From the NCBI RefSeq assembly GCF_000744655.1, contig NZ_JQMJ01000004.1, positions 1,860,001 through 1,924,000 of the forward strand: a stretch of DNA of 64,000 nucleotides, given 5' to 3'. Positions 25,033 through 34,914 of this stretch are shown piece after piece. The DNA is from Streptacidiphilus rugosus AM-16 (GTDB taxonomy: Bacteria; Actinomycetota; Actinomycetes; Streptomycetales; Streptomycetaceae). Both the position numbers and the translations under genes were made by a program. Position 1 is the stretch's first letter. The number at the start of each line of letters is the position of its first letter. The notes beneath the pieces were generated by a model. It saw nothing but the letters and a program-made list of their open reading frames with translations, was not told the origin of the DNA and did not search any database.

Positions 25033-28000
25033 TTGCCGCCTCCATCATCTTGCGGGTGGTCTCGGACTCGGAGAGCCCGTCTCGCTCGGCGGCGTCCTTG
25101 GCGGCGAGCACTGCCTTGTAGTCGGTGGGCATGATCTTGGAGAAGCGGGAGACGCCGCTGCCCCAGTCGGCGAGGAGTTCGGCGGCCACCGTGGAGCCGG
25201 TCTCCTCGTAGTGCTGCTGCACGGTGTCGCGCAGCCAGTCGCGGTCCTTCGCGTCGGGCGCCTCGATGCCGACCATGCCGCCGTTGACGTTGGCGGGCCG
25301 CAGGTCGAGGACGTAGGCGATGCCGCCGGACATGCCGGCCGCCAGGTTGCGGCCGGTCTCGCCGAGGATCACGACGCGACCGCCGGTCATGTACTCCAGG
25401 CCGTGGTCGCCCACACCCTCCACGACGAGGGTGGCGCCGGAGTTGCGGACGGCGAAACGCTCACCGGCCTTGCCGCGCAGATGGATCCGGCCCGAGGTGG
25501 CGCCGTAGCCGACGGTGTTGCCGGCGATCACGTGGTTCTGCGCGTCGGCCCCGATCGCCGAGGCGTCACGGGCCGGGCGGACGATCACGACGCCGCCGGA
25601 GAGGCCCTTGCCGACGTAGTCGTTGGCGTCGCCCTCCAGGCGCAGCGTGATGCCGCGCGGCACGAACGCGCCCAGCGACTGGCCGGCCGAGCCGGTCAGG
25701 GTGATGTCGACGGTGCCCTCGGGCAGGCCCTCACCGCGGTAACGCTTGGTCACCTCGTGGCCGAGCATGGTGCCGACCGTGCGGTTGACGTTGCGGACCG
25801 GCAGCTGGATCCTGACGGACTCGCCGAGCTCCAGCGCGTCGTGGGCCAGCTCGATCAGCTGGTTGTCGAGCGCCTTGTCCAGACCGTGGTCCTGCTCGGT
25901 GGTGCAGTAGAGCGAGGAGTCGGTGTCGGGGACGTGCAGCAGCGGGGCGATGTCCAGGCCGGAGGCCTTCCAGTGGTCGATCGCCTCGGAGGCGTCGATC
26001 AGCTCGGCGTGGCCGACGGCCTCCTGGATGCTGCGGAAGCCCAGCTCGGCGAGGATCTCGCGGACCTCCTCGGCGATGAACTCGAAGAAGTTCACCACGA
26101 ACTCGGGCTTGCCGCTGAACCGCTCGCGCAGCACCGGGTTCTGCGTGGCGACGCCGACCGGGCAGGTGTCCAGGTGGCAGACGCGCATCATGATGCAGCC
26201 GGAGACCACCAGCGGGGCGGTGGCGAAGCCGAACTCCTCCGCGCCGAGCAGCGCGGCGATGACGACGTCGCGGCCGGTCTTCAGCTGGCCGTCGGTCTGC
26301 ACGACGATGCGGTCGCGCAGGCCGTTGAGCAGCAGGGTCTGCTGGGTCTCGGCCAGGCCGAGCTCCCAGGGGCCACCGGCGTGCTTGAGCGAGGTCAGCG
26401 GCGAGGCACCGGTGCCGCCGTCGTGGCCGGAGACCAGCACGACGTCCGCGTGGGCCTTGCTGACGCCCGCCGCGACCGTGCCCACGCCGACCTCGGAGAC
26501 CAGCTTCACGTGGATGCGGGCGACCGGGTTGGCGTTCTTCAGGTCGTGGATGAGCTGGGCGAGGTCCTCGATGGAGTAGATGTCGTGGTGCGGCGGCGGG
26601 GAGATCAGGCCGACGCCGGGGGTGCTGTGCCGGGTCTGGGCCACCCACGGGTAGACCTTGTGGCCGGGCAGCTGACCGCCCTCACCGGGCTTGGCGCCCT
26701 GGGCCATCTTGATCTGGATGTCGTCCGCGTTGACCAGGTACTCGCTGGTGACGCCGAAGCGGCCGGAGGCGACCTGCTTGATCGCGGAGCGGCGCTCCGG
26801 GTCGTAGAGGCGGTCCGGGTCCTCGCCGCCCTCACCGGTGTTGGACTTGGCGCCCAGCCGGTTCATGGCGATGGCGAGGGTCTCGTGGGCCTCCAGCGAG
26901 ATCGAGCCGTAGGACATCGCGCCGGTGGAGAAGCGCTTGACGATCTCGCTGACCGGCTCGACCTCCTCGATCGGGATCGGTCCGCGGCCCTCGGCGAACT
27001 TGAAGAGCCCGCGCAGCGTCATCAGGCGCTCGGACTGCTCGTTCACGCGCGAGGTGTACTGCTTGAAGATGTCGTAGCGCTTGGTGCGGGTGGCGTGCTG
27101 CAGGCGGAAGACCGTGTCCGGGTCGAACAGGTGCGGCTCGCCCTCGCGGCGCCACTGGTACTCGCCGCCGATCTCCAGCCGGCGGTGCGCCGGGGAGATG
27201 CCGGAGACCGGGTAGGCCTGGGCGTGGCGGGCGGCGGTCTCCTTGGCGACCTCGTCCAGGCCGATGCCGCCGAGCTTGGTGGTGGTGCCCGCGAAGTAGG
27301 CGTCCACCAGCTCCTGGCTGAGGCCGATGGCCTCGAAGACCTGCGCGCCGCGGTAGGAGGCGACGGTGGAGATGCCCATCTTGGACATCACCTTGAGCAC
27401 GCCCTTGCCCAGGCCGTAGATCAGGTTGCGGATCGCCTTCTCCGGCTCGATGCCGGTGATGAAGGTGCCCTGGGCGACCAGGTCCTCGACCGACTCCATG
27501 GCCAGGTAGGGGTTGACCGCGCCGGCGCCGAAGCCGATGAGCAGCGCGACGTGGTGCACCTCGCGGACGTCCCCCGCCTCGACGATGAGGCCGACCTTGG
27601 TCCGCTGCTTGGTGCGGATCAGGTGGTGGTGGACCGCGGAGGTGAGCAGCAGCGAGGGGATCGGCGCGTGCTCGGCGTCCGAGTGGCGGTCGGAGAGCAC
27701 GATCAGGCGGGCGCCGTCGGCGATCGCCGCGTCGGCCTCGGCCGCTATCTCGACGAGCCGGCCGGCCAGGGCCGCGCCGCCGCCGGAGACCTTGTAGAGG
27801 CCGGAGAGCGTGACCGCCTTCAGGCCCGGCAGGTCGCCGTCCGCGTTGATGTGGATGAGCTTGGCGAGCTCGTCGTTGTCGATGACCGGGAACGGCACGA
27901 CGACGGAGCGGCAGGAGGCCGCCTCGGCGTGCAGCAGGTTGCCCTCGGGGCCCAGGTTGGAGCCGAGCGAGGTGACCAGCTCCTCGCGGATGGCGTCCAG

Positions 28001-29608
28001 CGGCGGGTTGGTGACCTGCGCGAACAGCTGCGTGAAGTAGTCGAACAGCAGGCGCGGCTTGGCGGAGAGCGCGGCGATGGGCGAGTCGGTGCCCATCGAG
28101 CCGAGCGCCTCGCCGCCGGTCTTGGCCATCGGCGCGAGGATGACCCGCAGCTCCTCCTCGGTGTAGCCGAAGGTCTGCTGACGACGCGTCACCGAGGCGT
28201 GGGTGTGCGCGATGTGCTCGCGCTCGGGCAGCGCGTCGAGCTTGATGGAGCCCGCGTGCAGCCACTCGCCGTACGGGTTCTCGGCGGCCAGCGCCGACTT
28301 GATCTCCTCGTCGTCGACGATGCGGCCCTCGGCGGTGTCCACCAGGAACATCCGGCCCGGCTGCAGACGGCCCTTGCGGACGACCTGCTCCTGCGGGATG
28401 TCGAGGACGCCGACCTCGGAGGCGAGCACGACCAGGCCGTCGGCGGTGACCCAGTAGCGGGCCGGGCGCAGGCCGTTGCGGTCGAGCACGGCGCCGATCT
28501 GGGTGCCGTCGGTGAAGGTGACGCAGGCCGGGCCGTCCCAGGGCTCCATCAGGTTGGAGTGGAACTGGTAGAAGGCACGGCGGGCCGGGTCCATGGTGGC
28601 GTGGTTCTCCCACGCCTCCGGGATCATCATCAGCACGGAGTGCGGCAGCGAGCGGCCGCCGAGGTGGAGCAGCTCCAGCACCTCGTCGAAGGAGGCCGTG
28701 TCGGAGTGGTCCGGGGTGCAGATCGGGAAGATCCGGTCCAGGTCGCCGGGGATCAGGTCCGTGGCGAGCTGCGACTCGCGGGCCGTCATCCAGTTGCGGT
28801 TGCCCTTGACGGTGTTGATCTCGCCGTTGTGGGCGACGAACCGGTAGGGGTGCGCGAGCGGCCAGCTCGGGAAGGTGTTGGTGGAGAAGCGGGAGTGCAC
28901 CAGACACAGCGTCGAGGCGAAGCTGCGGTCCGACAGGTCGGGGAAGAACGGCTCCAGCTGGCCGGTGGTGAGCATGCCCTTGTAGACGATGGTGCGGGCG
29001 GAGAGGGAGGGGAAGTAGACCCCGCTCTCGCGCTCGGCGCGCTTGCGCACGACGAAGGCGACCCGGTCCAGGTCGAGGCCGGTCCGCGTGCCTTCGGCGT
29101 CGGTGACGAAGAGCTGACGGAAGCGCGGCATGACCGAGCGGGCGGTCGCGCCCAGCAGGTCAGGGGTGACCGGGACGTCACGCCAGCCGAGGACGGTCAG
29201 GCCCTCGGCCGCGGCGATGGCCTCGATGGCGGCGACGGCCGCCGCGTCGGCGGCGTCCTCGTCGGGGAGGAAGGCGATGCCGACGGCGTAGTGGCCCTGC
29301 TCGGGGAGCTGGAAACCGGCCTCGGCGGCCTTGGCGCTCAGGAACGCGTGCGGGATCTGGGTCAGGATGCCGGCCCCGTCACCGGAGTCCGGCTCGGAGC
29401 CGGTGGCCCCGCGGTGCTCCAGGTTACGAAGGACGGTCAGTCCCTGCTCCACGATGCGGTGCTCGGCGACTCCGCTCAGTGAGGCGACGAAACCGACGCC
29501 ACAGGCGTCGTGCTCGTTGCTCGGGTCGTACAGGCCCTGCTTGGCGGGTCGCGCATCCGCCAAGGCCGCGTAGGGGCGGGGGGCGGGGTGCGAAGACGCA
29601 GGCAGCAT
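25025..29608 (-). CDS. gltB: Glutamate synthase large subunit
   Basis: This 1,527-residue enzyme transfers the amide of glutamine to 2-oxoglutarate. The N-terminal class II amidotransferase nucleophile is Cys36 in [10 protein letters not shown], probably exposed by removal of the leader. The central and FMN-binding domains include [17 protein letters not shown] and [19 protein letters not shown], the 3Fe-4S cysteines lie in [15 protein letters not shown], and the Gly-rich GXGXG domain closes the protein. The ATG at 29608 has GGGAG eight bases upstream; an ATG at 29635 in frame has no ribosome-binding site. gltD follows with an overlap. Confidence 0.96.
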   Translation of the reverse strand: MLPASSHPAPRPYAALADARPAKQGLYDPSNEHDACGVGFVASLSGVAEHRIVEQGLTVLRNLEHRGATGSEPDSGDGAGILTQIPHAFLSAKAAEAGFQLPEQGHYAVGIAFLPDEDAADAAAVAAIEAIAAAEGLTVLGWRDVPVTPDLLGATARSVMPRFRQLFVTDAEGTRTGLDLDRVAFVVRKRAERESGVYFPSLSARTIVYKGMLTTGQLEPFFPDLSDRSFASTLCLVHSRFSTNTFPSWPLAHPYRFVAHNGEINTVKGNRNWMTARESQLATDLIPGDLDRIFPICTPDHSDTASFDEVLELLHLGGRSLPHSVLMMIPEAWENHATMDPARRAFYQFHSNLMEPWDGPACVTFTDGTQIGAVLDRNGLRPARYWVTADGLVVLASEVGVLDIPQEQVVRKGRLQPGRMFLVDTAEGRIVDDEEIKSALAAENPYGEWLHAGSIKLDALPEREHIAHTHASVTRRQQTFGYTEEELRVILAPMAKTGGEALGSMGTDSPIAALSAKPRLLFDYFTQLFAQVTNPPLDAIREELVTSLGSNLGPEGNLLHAEAASCRSVVVPFPVIDNDELAKLIHINADGDLPGLKAVTLSGLYKVSGGGAALAGRLVEIAAEADAAIADGARLIVLSDRHSDAEHAPIPSLLLTSAVHHHLIRTKQRTKVGLIVEAGDVREVHHVALLIGFGAGAVNPYLAMESVEDLVAQGTFITGIEPEKAIRNLIYGLGKGVLKVMSKMGISTVASYRGAQVFEAIGLSQELVDAYFAGTTTKLGGIGLDEVAKETAARHAQAYPVSGISPAHRRLEIGGEYQWRREGEPHLFDPDTVFRLQHATRTKRYDIFKQYTSRVNEQSERLMTLRGLFKFAEGRGPIPIEEVEPVSEIVKRFSTGAMSYGSISLEAHETLAIAMNRLGAKSNTGEGGEDPDRLYDPERRSAIKQVASGRFGVTSEYLVNADDIQIKMAQGAKPGEGGQLPGHKVYPWVAQTRHSTPGVGLISPPPHHDIYSIEDLAQLIHDLKNANPVARIHVKLVSEVGVGTVAAGVSKAHADVVLVSGHDGGTGASPLTSLKHAGGPWELGLAETQQTLLLNGLRDRIVVQTDGQLKTGRDVVIAALLGAEEFGFATAPLVVSGCIMMRVCHLDTCPVGVATQNPVLRERFSGKPEFVVNFFEFIAEEVREILAELGFRSIQEAVGHAELIDASEAIDHWKASGLDIAPLLHVPDTDSSLYCTTEQDHGLDKALDNQLIELAHDALELGESVRIQLPVRNVNRTVGTMLGHEVTKRYRGEGLPEGTVDITLTGSAGQSLGAFVPRGITLRLEGDANDYVGKGLSGGVVIVRPARDASAIGADAQNHVIAGNTVGYGATSGRIHLRGKAGERFAVRNSGATLVVEGVGDHGLEYMTGGRVVILGETGRNLAAGMSGGIAYVLDLRPANVNGGMVGIEAPDAKDRDWLRDTVQQHYEETGSTVAAELLADWGSGVSRFSKIMPTDYKAVLAAKDAAERDGLSESETTRKMMEAANG

Positions 29609-29635
29609 CGGCTCTCCCGTCGTCGTGGTTGGCAT

Positions 29636-29933
29636 GGAGTCAATTCACATGCGCATACGGGACGACGCTGGCCCTTTGCGTTTGCGTGTCGTGCAGGTTA
29701 CATGATGCCCGAGATTCCACTCAGTGGATTTTTCAGTCCATCATGTGGACCAGCCAGCGGCGTGCAGCCCAGGGTGGGGGGCTGTGAAGGGGGGGACATC
29801 CCGTTACGTCCTTTCACCCAGGGTCAGGGGTATTCGGACGTCCTCGCAAGTCTGCCCGATCGCCCCGCTCGTGAAACAGAGCATTCGTGCGATTGCGGTG
29901 TGTGAGTAACACCACGCGACAGTGCCATGGCAC
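29636..29933. promoter_or_regulatory. gltB upstream region with nested palindromes
   Basis: This gene-free leader region holds an outer inverted repeat ACATGATG/CATCATGT (29700-29707, 29739-29746) around an inner palindrome TCCACTCAGTGGA (29716-29728). On the minus strand GTAAC-N6-GACAC (29686-29701) resembles half of a GlnR nitrogen box. No coding region is seen. The structure is likely regulatory for gltBD; which protein binds is unknown. Confidence 0.4.
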
Positions 29934-29935
29934 AC

Positions 29936-30047
29936 CTCAGGGGCGCGCGGAACTGCGCGACAAGCCACCGTGCGAGGGAGAGGCCCGATCGCGCGGGCCG
30001 TCCGCTCATCAGTGGTTGTTGCCCGCGCAGTTCCTCGCGCCCCTGGA
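29936..30047. repeat. Dispersed inverted-repeat element, copy B
   Basis: Arms 29936-29968 and 30012-30047 are inverted copies of the element at 2482-2594, with the cores GGGGCGCGCGGAACTGCGCG and, on the right, its complement. It lies 21 bp beyond the stop of the VIT-family gene, the same placement as copy A beyond polA. Confidence 0.75.
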
Positions 30048-30068
30048 GACGGGTGCAACCGAGCCAGA

Positions 30069-30806
30069 TCAGCCCACGTGGCTGCCGATGAGCTGGCCGA
30101 GCAGGAAGGTCACCCCGGCCGCAGCGGCCCCGAGCGTGAGCTGGCGCAGGCCGCTGAACCACCAACTGCGGGCGGTCACCTTGCTGACCACCGCGCCGCA
30201 GAGGAAGAGGCCGAGGACGGAGAGGATCACCGCGGGGATCAGCGAGGTCGCGCCCAGCAGGTAAGGAAGCAGGGGCAGCAGCGCGCCCAGGGCGAAGGCC
30301 GTGAAGGAGGAGACCGCGGCGACCAGCGGGGAGGGGAGGTCGTGGGGGTCGATGCCCATCTCCTCGCGGGCGTGGACCTCCAGGGCCCGCTCCGGGTCGG
30401 CCGTGAGCTGCTGGGCCACCTCGAAGGCGAGCCGGGGCTCGACCCCGCGCTCCACGTAGACCTGCGCGAGCTCGGCCAGCTCCTCGCGCGGGTTGCGCTT
30501 GAGCTCCAGTCGTTCGATCTCCAGCTCCGCCTGGACCAGCTCACGCTGCGACGCGACGGAGGTGTACTCGCCCGCGGCCATCGAACAGGCGCCAGCCGCC
30601 AGGCCGGCCAGGCCGGTCAGCACCACGACGCTGTGACCCGCGCTGCCGCCGACGACGCCGGACATCAGGGCGAAGTTCGAGACGAGGCCGTCCATCGCCC
30701 CGAAGACCGCAGGACGCAGCCAGCCGCCGTTCACGTCGCGGTGGTCGTGCTTGTAGGCCTCGGCGGTCTCGGCTATGTCCTGGGCGGTCATCATCGTCGT
30801 CGTCAC
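30069..30806 (-). CDS. VIT1/CCC1-family iron or manganese transporter
   Basis: This 245-residue membrane protein has five predicted helices with the family motif GWLRPAVFGAMDGLVSNFALMSGV in helix 1 and GEYTSVASQRELVQAELEIERLEL leading into the cytoplasmic metal-binding helical domain; the C-terminal helices are ALGALLPLLPYLLG and GLRQLTLGAAAAGVTFLLGQLIG. VIT/CCC1 proteins move Fe(II) or Mn(II) out of the cytoplasm. The GTG at 30806 follows TAGTTT by exactly seven bases, without a ribosome-binding site. An iron-box-like palindrome sits 77-95 bp upstream. Confidence 0.88.
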   Translation of the reverse strand: MTTTMMTAQDIAETAEAYKHDHRDVNGGWLRPAVFGAMDGLVSNFALMSGVVGGSAGHSVVVLTGLAGLAAGACSMAAGEYTSVASQRELVQAELEIERLELKRNPREELAELAQVYVERGVEPRLAFEVAQQLTADPERALEVHAREEMGIDPHDLPSPLVAAVSSFTAFALGALLPLLPYLLGATSLIPAVILSVLGLFLCGAVVSKVTARSWWFSGLRQLTLGAAAAGVTFLLGQLIGSHVG

Positions 30807-30813
30807 ACCAGGG

Positions 30814-30819
30814 AAACTA
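30814..30819 (-). promoter_or_regulatory. -10 element TAGTTT for a leaderless VIT-family transcript
   Basis: TAGTTT on the minus strand ends seven bases before the GTG start, the same spacing as at efeO, hisD and others in this window. A weak -35-like TGGAAA lies 17 bp upstream. Confidence 0.45.
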
Positions 30820-30882
30820 ACGCCCCAGGAGATTCATTTCCAGCAAGCCAGTACTGCCTTACCAACGCTCTGACCTGCATAG

Positions 30883-30901
30883 TTAGGCGATCCTTGCCTA
30901 A
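30883..30901. promoter_or_regulatory. Iron box (DmdR/IdeR-type operator) candidate
   Basis: The 19-bp sequence TTAGGCGATCCTTGCCTAA has perfect 6-bp arms TTAGGC/GCCTAA in the DtxR/IdeR layout (consensus TTAGGTTAGGCTAACCTAA). It overlaps the last codons of the ABC ATPase gene and lies 77-95 bp upstream of the predicted start of the VIT-family transcript. That distance fits activation by iron-loaded regulator rather than promoter occlusion. Confidence 0.6.
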
Positions 30902-31656
30902 GCCGAGGCGGCCTCGAGGAGTCGGCCGTCGACCATCTCCAGCACCCGGTCGGCGGCGGCGAGCTGCGCCTTGTCGTGGGTGACCATCACCGTCGCCGTA
31001 CCGTGCTCGCGGGTGATCGCCGCCAGCAGGCCGACGATCTGCTCGCCGCGCTCGTGGTCGAGTGCGGACGTGGGTTCGTCCACCAGCAGCACCGCCGGCT
31101 CGGCGAAGAGCGCGCGGGCGATGTTGACGCGCTGGCGCTCGCCGCCGGAGAGCTGGTGGGGACGCCGGTGCTGCTTGCCGCCGGTCAGGCCGACCGAGGC
31201 CAACAGCGCCTCGGCGCGTGGGGCGGCGGCCCGCGGCTTCTCGCCGCGCAGGTGGGCGACGGCCAGCAGCTGCTCGACGGCGGTGAGGGAGGCGAGCAGG
31301 TTGGACTGCTGGAAGACGATGCCGATCCGGTCCCTGCGCAGCGCGGTGCGCTCGCGGTCGGAGAGCGCGGCGGCGTCCTGGCCGCCGACCAGCACGCTCC
31401 CGCTGTCCGGGGTGAGCAGCGTGGCGGCCACGGCGAGCAGGCTGGACTTGCCGGAGCCGGAGGGGCCCACCACGGCGGCGAACTCCCCCGCGTCGACCTC
31501 GAGGGAGACCCGGTCCAGCGCGGTCAGCCGGCGGTCGCCGTCGGGGTAGGTGAGGACGATGTCGGACAGGCGCAGGCCTGCGCCCACCTCGCTGCGCTCG
31601 GCCGGGCCCTGGCCAATGGGCGCCTCCATGGTGACTCTCTCGCTTCGCTCGTTCAT
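30898..31656 (-). CDS. ABC transporter ATP-binding protein, MacB/LolD type
   Basis: This 252-residue ATPase has Walker A GPSGSGKSSLLAV, Q-loop IVFQQSNLLASLTAVEQL, signature LSGGERQRVNIARAL and Walker B VLLVDEPTSALD, all typical of the MacB/LolD class that partners FtsX-like permeases. The permease gene overlaps its start by four bases. Divergent two-component genes lie beyond the permease, so this may be an exporter or stress-response transporter under their control; no substrate can be assigned. An internal ATG at 31629 is an alternative start. Confidence 0.9.
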   Translation of the reverse strand: MNERSERVTMEAPIGQGPAERSEVGAGLRLSDIVLTYPDGDRRLTALDRVSLEVDAGEFAAVVGPSGSGKSSLLAVAATLLTPDSGSVLVGGQDAAALSDRERTALRRDRIGIVFQQSNLLASLTAVEQLLAVAHLRGEKPRAAAPRAEALLASVGLTGGKQHRRPHQLSGGERQRVNIARALFAEPAVLLVDEPTSALDHERGEQIVGLLAAITREHGTATVMVTHDKAQLAAADRVLEMVDGRLLEAASA

Positions 31657-32726
31657 CGGTTGGCTCCCAGCGCGGTCAGCGGGTCGACGGAGGTGATGCG
31701 GCGGACGGCCAGCGCCGCGCCGAGGAGGCCCAGCAGGACCATGACGAGGACCGGGACGGCCACCGTCGCCGCGCCGAGGGTGAACGGCATGCCCGTGCCG
31801 CCGAGCAGCGCGCCGCCCGCGAAGCCGATGACCGCGCCGGTGAGCGCGCCGCCGAGCAGCATCGCGAGGGCCTGGGCCAGCGCGTCGCGGACCAGGTAGG
31901 CGCTGGAGGCGCCGACCGCCTTGAGGACGGCGATGTCCGCCCGGCGTTGCACCGTCCAGACCGTGAAGAAGGCCCCGACGACCAGGGCGCTGACCGCGAA
32001 GAGGAAGCCCTGGATCATCTGCAGGCTGCCCTGCTCGGCGGAGAAGCCGTCGATGCCGGCGAGCGCCGCGTCGCGGGAGACCGTCTTCGTGTTCTGGGCC
32101 CGGTCCAGGGCGGCGGTGTCCGCGCGGCCGGGGTCGACCGCGAGGGCGTTGGGCTCGCGGGCGCCGGTCACCTGCTGCCAGGTGGCCTCCGGCGTCCAGA
32201 CGCTGGGCGCGTGGCCGTAGGAGCGGTCGGCGGTGATGCCGGAGACGGTGAGGGTCTTGGCCCCGACGGCGACCCGGTCGCCCGGCCTGAGGCCGTCGGC
32301 GTCGGCGACCTTGTGGCTCACCGCGACCTGGTCGGCCTGCGGGGCCGTGCCGGACTCGAGCGGGGGTATCAGCCCGGCGGGTGCGCCCATGACGCTCACC
32401 GACGTCGCCCCCGAGCCGCCCGTGAGGCGCGACATCGCCACTCCGAAGGGCTGCACCGAGCCGATCCCCGGCGCCGACGCCCAGGCCTGCTGCTGGGCCG
32501 CGCCGATTCCGCTGTTGCTGAAGGACACCTCCGGCGTCGCGCCCGCGGGGGCGGCGAAGACGATGTCCGCGGCCGGCAGCTTCGCGACGGCGGAGGAGGC
32601 GTCGGAGGCCAGGCCGCCGGTGAGGCCGTAGAGGAAGACCACGAGAGTGGTGATGAGCGTGACGACCGCGCCCATCAGGGCGAAGCGCCCCTTGGCGAAG
32701 CGGATGTCACGCAGGGCGACGAACAC
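31653..32726 (-). CDS. FtsX-like ABC transporter permease
   Basis: This 357-residue protein has one N-terminal helix (ALMGAVVTLITTLVVFLYG), an extracytoplasmic domain of about 200 residues and three C-terminal helices with the FtsX-like domain (FLFAVSALVVGAFFTVWTVQ, AVLKAVGASSAYLVRDAL, AAVRRITSVDPLTALG-like end). It pairs with the ATPase that follows. The GTG at 32726 has a perfect AGGAGG seven bases upstream, which outweighs longer in-frame starts. It is divergent from the sensor kinase gene at 32884. Confidence 0.88.
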   Translation of the reverse strand: MFVALRDIRFAKGRFALMGAVVTLITTLVVFLYGLTGGLASDASSAVAKLPAADIVFAAPAGATPEVSFSNSGIGAAQQQAWASAPGIGSVQPFGVAMSRLTGGSGATSVSVMGAPAGLIPPLESGTAPQADQVAVSHKVADADGLRPGDRVAVGAKTLTVSGITADRSYGHAPSVWTPEATWQQVTGAREPNALAVDPGRADTAALDRAQNTKTVSRDAALAGIDGFSAEQGSLQMIQGFLFAVSALVVGAFFTVWTVQRRADIAVLKAVGASSAYLVRDALAQALAMLLGGALTGAVIGFAGGALLGGTGMPFTLGAATVAVPVLVMVLLGLLGAALAVRRITSVDPLTALGANR

Positions 32727-32870
32727 GGTGCGGCCTCCTGGAGAGCCGGGATGCGGGCTGACGTGCTCCACCCTCGCGGGAATCGGGCGGCTTTCCATCA
32801 GGGAGACGATCGGTCCCGAATCAACCGAACGATGGATGCCGCGGCCCGCCCGGCCGTCCGCGCCGGGACG

Positions 32871-32876
32871 TAGGGT
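32871..32876 (+). promoter_or_regulatory. -10 element TAGGGT for a leaderless sensor-kinase transcript
   Basis: TAGGGT ends seven bases before the GTG start of the kinase, and no ribosome-binding site is present. The 157-bp divergent region 32727-32883 must also hold the promoter for the ABC genes. Confidence 0.4.
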
Positions 32877-32883
32877 CGATGCC

Positions 32884-34221
32884 GTGACCAGCACCTCCCC
32901 CGCCGACAACGACCTGGCGCGCTCCTCCGCGCTCCGGGTCATGCGGATCGCCCTGCCGGCGATGTTCTACGTGCTGCTGGTGATCGGCTCGATCGGCGGC
33001 GGGGCTCCCGCCTGGACGATGGGCGCCGCCCTCGGGCTGGCCTACGCCGCGGGCGGGCGCTTCGCCCGGCCCGACACGCCCCGCTGGGCCACGCTCGGGT
33101 GGCTGGCCCTGGTCACCCTGCTCTGGGTGGCGCTCGCCTTCCTCTCCCCCTCGGCGGGTTACGTCGCGTTCCCGCTCTACTTCCTCTATCTCCACCTGCT
33201 CCGCCCGCGCTGGGCCCTGCTCTGGGTGGCGGTACTGACCGCGGTCGTGGTGGCCGGCCAGTCCACCACGGCGGGCGGCCTGACCGCGGCCAAGGTGATA
33301 GGGCCGTGCGCGGGCGCGGCGGTGGCGGTGCTCACCGCTTACGGCTACGCGGGGCTCTACCGGGAGAGCCGCCGCCGTCAGGCGCTCATCGACGATCTCG
33401 TGCGCACCAGGGACGAACTGGCCGCCTCCCAGCGGGAGGCGGGCGTGCTCGCCGAACGCCAGCGCCTGGCCAGGGAGATCCACGACACCCTGGCCCAGGG
33501 CCTCTCCTCGATCGTGCTGCTGGCCCGCACCGCGGAGTCCGCGCTGCCGCCCGAGGCCGGGGCCGCCGCCGAGCGGGTGCGCGAGATCGGCGCGACGGCG
33601 AGCGCGAACCTCGCCGAGGCGCGCCGCTTCGTCGCCGCCCTGACGCCCCCTTCGCTGCAGGACGCCTCGCTCTCCGAGGCGCTGCGCCGGGTCAGCGCCG
33701 GCTACGGCCCGGTGCCCGAGGTCGCCTTCCACCTCGACGGCGAGCCCTACCCGCTCCCGGTCGAGGCGGAGGTGGCGCTGCTGCGGCTGACCCAGGAAGC
33801 GCTGGCCAACGTCCGCCGCCACGCGCGTGCGGGGCGTGCCGCGGTCACCCTCTCCTATCTTGACGACCAGGTGACCCTCGACGTCTTCGACGACGGGGTC
33901 GGCTTCGATCCTCAGGCCGAGCCGAACGACAACACCGGCCGCCCCCGGTTCGGCCTGCACGGCATGCGCGAACGGATCGCCGGCCTCGGCGGCAGTCTCA
34001 CCATCGAATCCGCGCCCGGCGAGGGCACGGCGGTCGCAGCGGCCATTCCGCTGACGGCGCTGGACGCGCCCGCTCACCCCACCGCCGGGGCTCCGTCGGC
34101 CACCGAAGTCGCACCGGCCACGGAAGCTCCGGCCACCGAAGCTCCGACCACCGAAGGTCCGACCACCGCCGACGGGTCCGCCGCCTGCTCGGCGCGCCCG
34201 CCCCAGGAGCAGCCGCTGTGA
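32884..34221 (+). CDS. Membrane sensor histidine kinase (HisKA_3 / NarL-type system)
   Basis: This 445-residue kinase has about five hydrophobic segments (residues 20-150) with almost no extracytoplasmic loops, a short coiled coil, the phospho-acceptor His200 in RQRLAREIHDTLAQG, and a HATPase domain (TQEALANVRRHA, DDGVGFD, GLHGMRERIAGLGG). Small-loop sensors of this kind often detect membrane stress or antibiotics. A Thr/Glu/Ala/Pro-rich tail of about 40 residues follows. The response regulator gene overlaps its stop by four bases, and an ABC exporter lies divergently upstream. Confidence 0.9.
   Translation: MTSTSPADNDLARSSALRVMRIALPAMFYVLLVIGSIGGGAPAWTMGAALGLAYAAGGRFARPDTPRWATLGWLALVTLLWVALAFLSPSAGYVAFPLYFLYLHLLRPRWALLWVAVLTAVVVAGQSTTAGGLTAAKVIGPCAGAAVAVLTAYGYAGLYRESRRRQALIDDLVRTRDELAASQREAGVLAERQRLAREIHDTLAQGLSSIVLLARTAESALPPEAGAAAERVREIGATASANLAEARRFVAALTPPSLQDASLSEALRRVSAGYGPVPEVAFHLDGEPYPLPVEAEVALLRLTQEALANVRRHARAGRAAVTLSYLDDQVTLDVFDDGVGFDPQAEPNDNTGRPRFGLHGMRERIAGLGGSLTIESAPGEGTAVAAAIPLTALDAPAHPTAGAPSATEVAPATEAPATEAPTTEGPTTADGSAACSARPPQEQPL
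34105..34167 (+). repeat. 15-bp tandem repeat in kinase tail
   Basis: Three units of 15 bp (34123-34167) follow a related 18-bp unit and encode (E-A/G-P-A/T-T)-type repeats at the kinase C-terminus. Unit copy number may vary among strains. Confidence 0.6.
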
Positions 34222-34862
34222 TCACCGTTCTGCTCGTCGACGACCACCCGGTCGTGCGTCGGGGCATGCGCGCGCTGCTGGAGGAGCTCCCCGAGGTGGA
34301 GCCGGTGGGCGAGGCCGCCGACGGGGCCGAGGCCCTGGCCGTGCTCGAACGCTTCGCCGCCGAGGGCCGGCCGCGGCCCGACGTCGTGCTGATGGACCTG
34401 CAGATGGGCTCCGGCATGCACGGGGTCGAGGCCACCCGCAGGATCACCGCGCTCTCCTCGCCGCCGGCCGTGCTGATCCTCACGACCTACAGCACCGACG
34501 CCGACATCCTCTCCGCCGTCGAGGCGGGGGCGACGGGCTATCTGCTCAAGGACGCCCCGCCCGAGGAGTTGGCCGCGGCCGTCCGCGCCGCCGCCCGGGG
34601 CGAGACGGTCCTCGCGCCGCCGGTCGCCGCCAGGCTCCTGGGCCGGGTCCGGGCCGGAAGGCCGACGCTGTCGCCGCGGGAGTCGGAGATCCTGGAGCTG
34701 GTCGCCGAGGGCCTGACCAACCGTCTGATCTCCAAGCGGCTCTTCATCAGCGAGGCCACCGTGAAGACGCACCTCGTGCACGTCTACGACAAGCTGGGCG
34801 TCGACAGCCGCACCGCGGCCATCGCCGCCGCCATGCAGACGGGGCTGATCCGGCCGAGGTAG
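34218..34862 (+). CDS. NarL/LuxR-family response regulator
   Basis: This 214-residue regulator has a receiver with phospho-acceptor Asp60 (VVLMDLQM) and the conserved Thr/Lys positions in LILTTYS and YLLKDAPPEE, and a C-terminal GerE/LuxR helix-turn-helix (LSPRESEILELVAEGL, ISEATVKTHLVHVYDKLGV). It is the partner of the kinase encoded upstream; the GTG start overlaps the kinase stop. Likely targets include the divergent ABC operon, by position only. Confidence 0.92.
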   Translation: MITVLLVDDHPVVRRGMRALLEELPEVEPVGEAADGAEALAVLERFAAEGRPRPDVVLMDLQMGSGMHGVEATRRITALSSPPAVLILTTYSTDADILSAVEAGATGYLLKDAPPEELAAAVRAAARGETVLAPPVAARLLGRVRAGRPTLSPRESEILELVAEGLTNRLISKRLFISEATVKTHLVHVYDKLGVDSRTAAIAAAMQTGLIRPR

Positions 34863-34914
34863 CCCCCGGTGATCGGATCAGCCCGGTGCGGGCGGGCCGC
34901 TGCGGGCCGCAGGC

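Noticed and set aside
25004-29482. A 1,492-codon open frame on the plus strand opposite gltB, and similar long frames opposite polA and others
   Set aside because: They mirror the real genes in a high-GC sequence, lack domains, and consist of low-complexity Arg/Ala/Gly/Leu-rich translation. The opposite strands encode complete enzymes.
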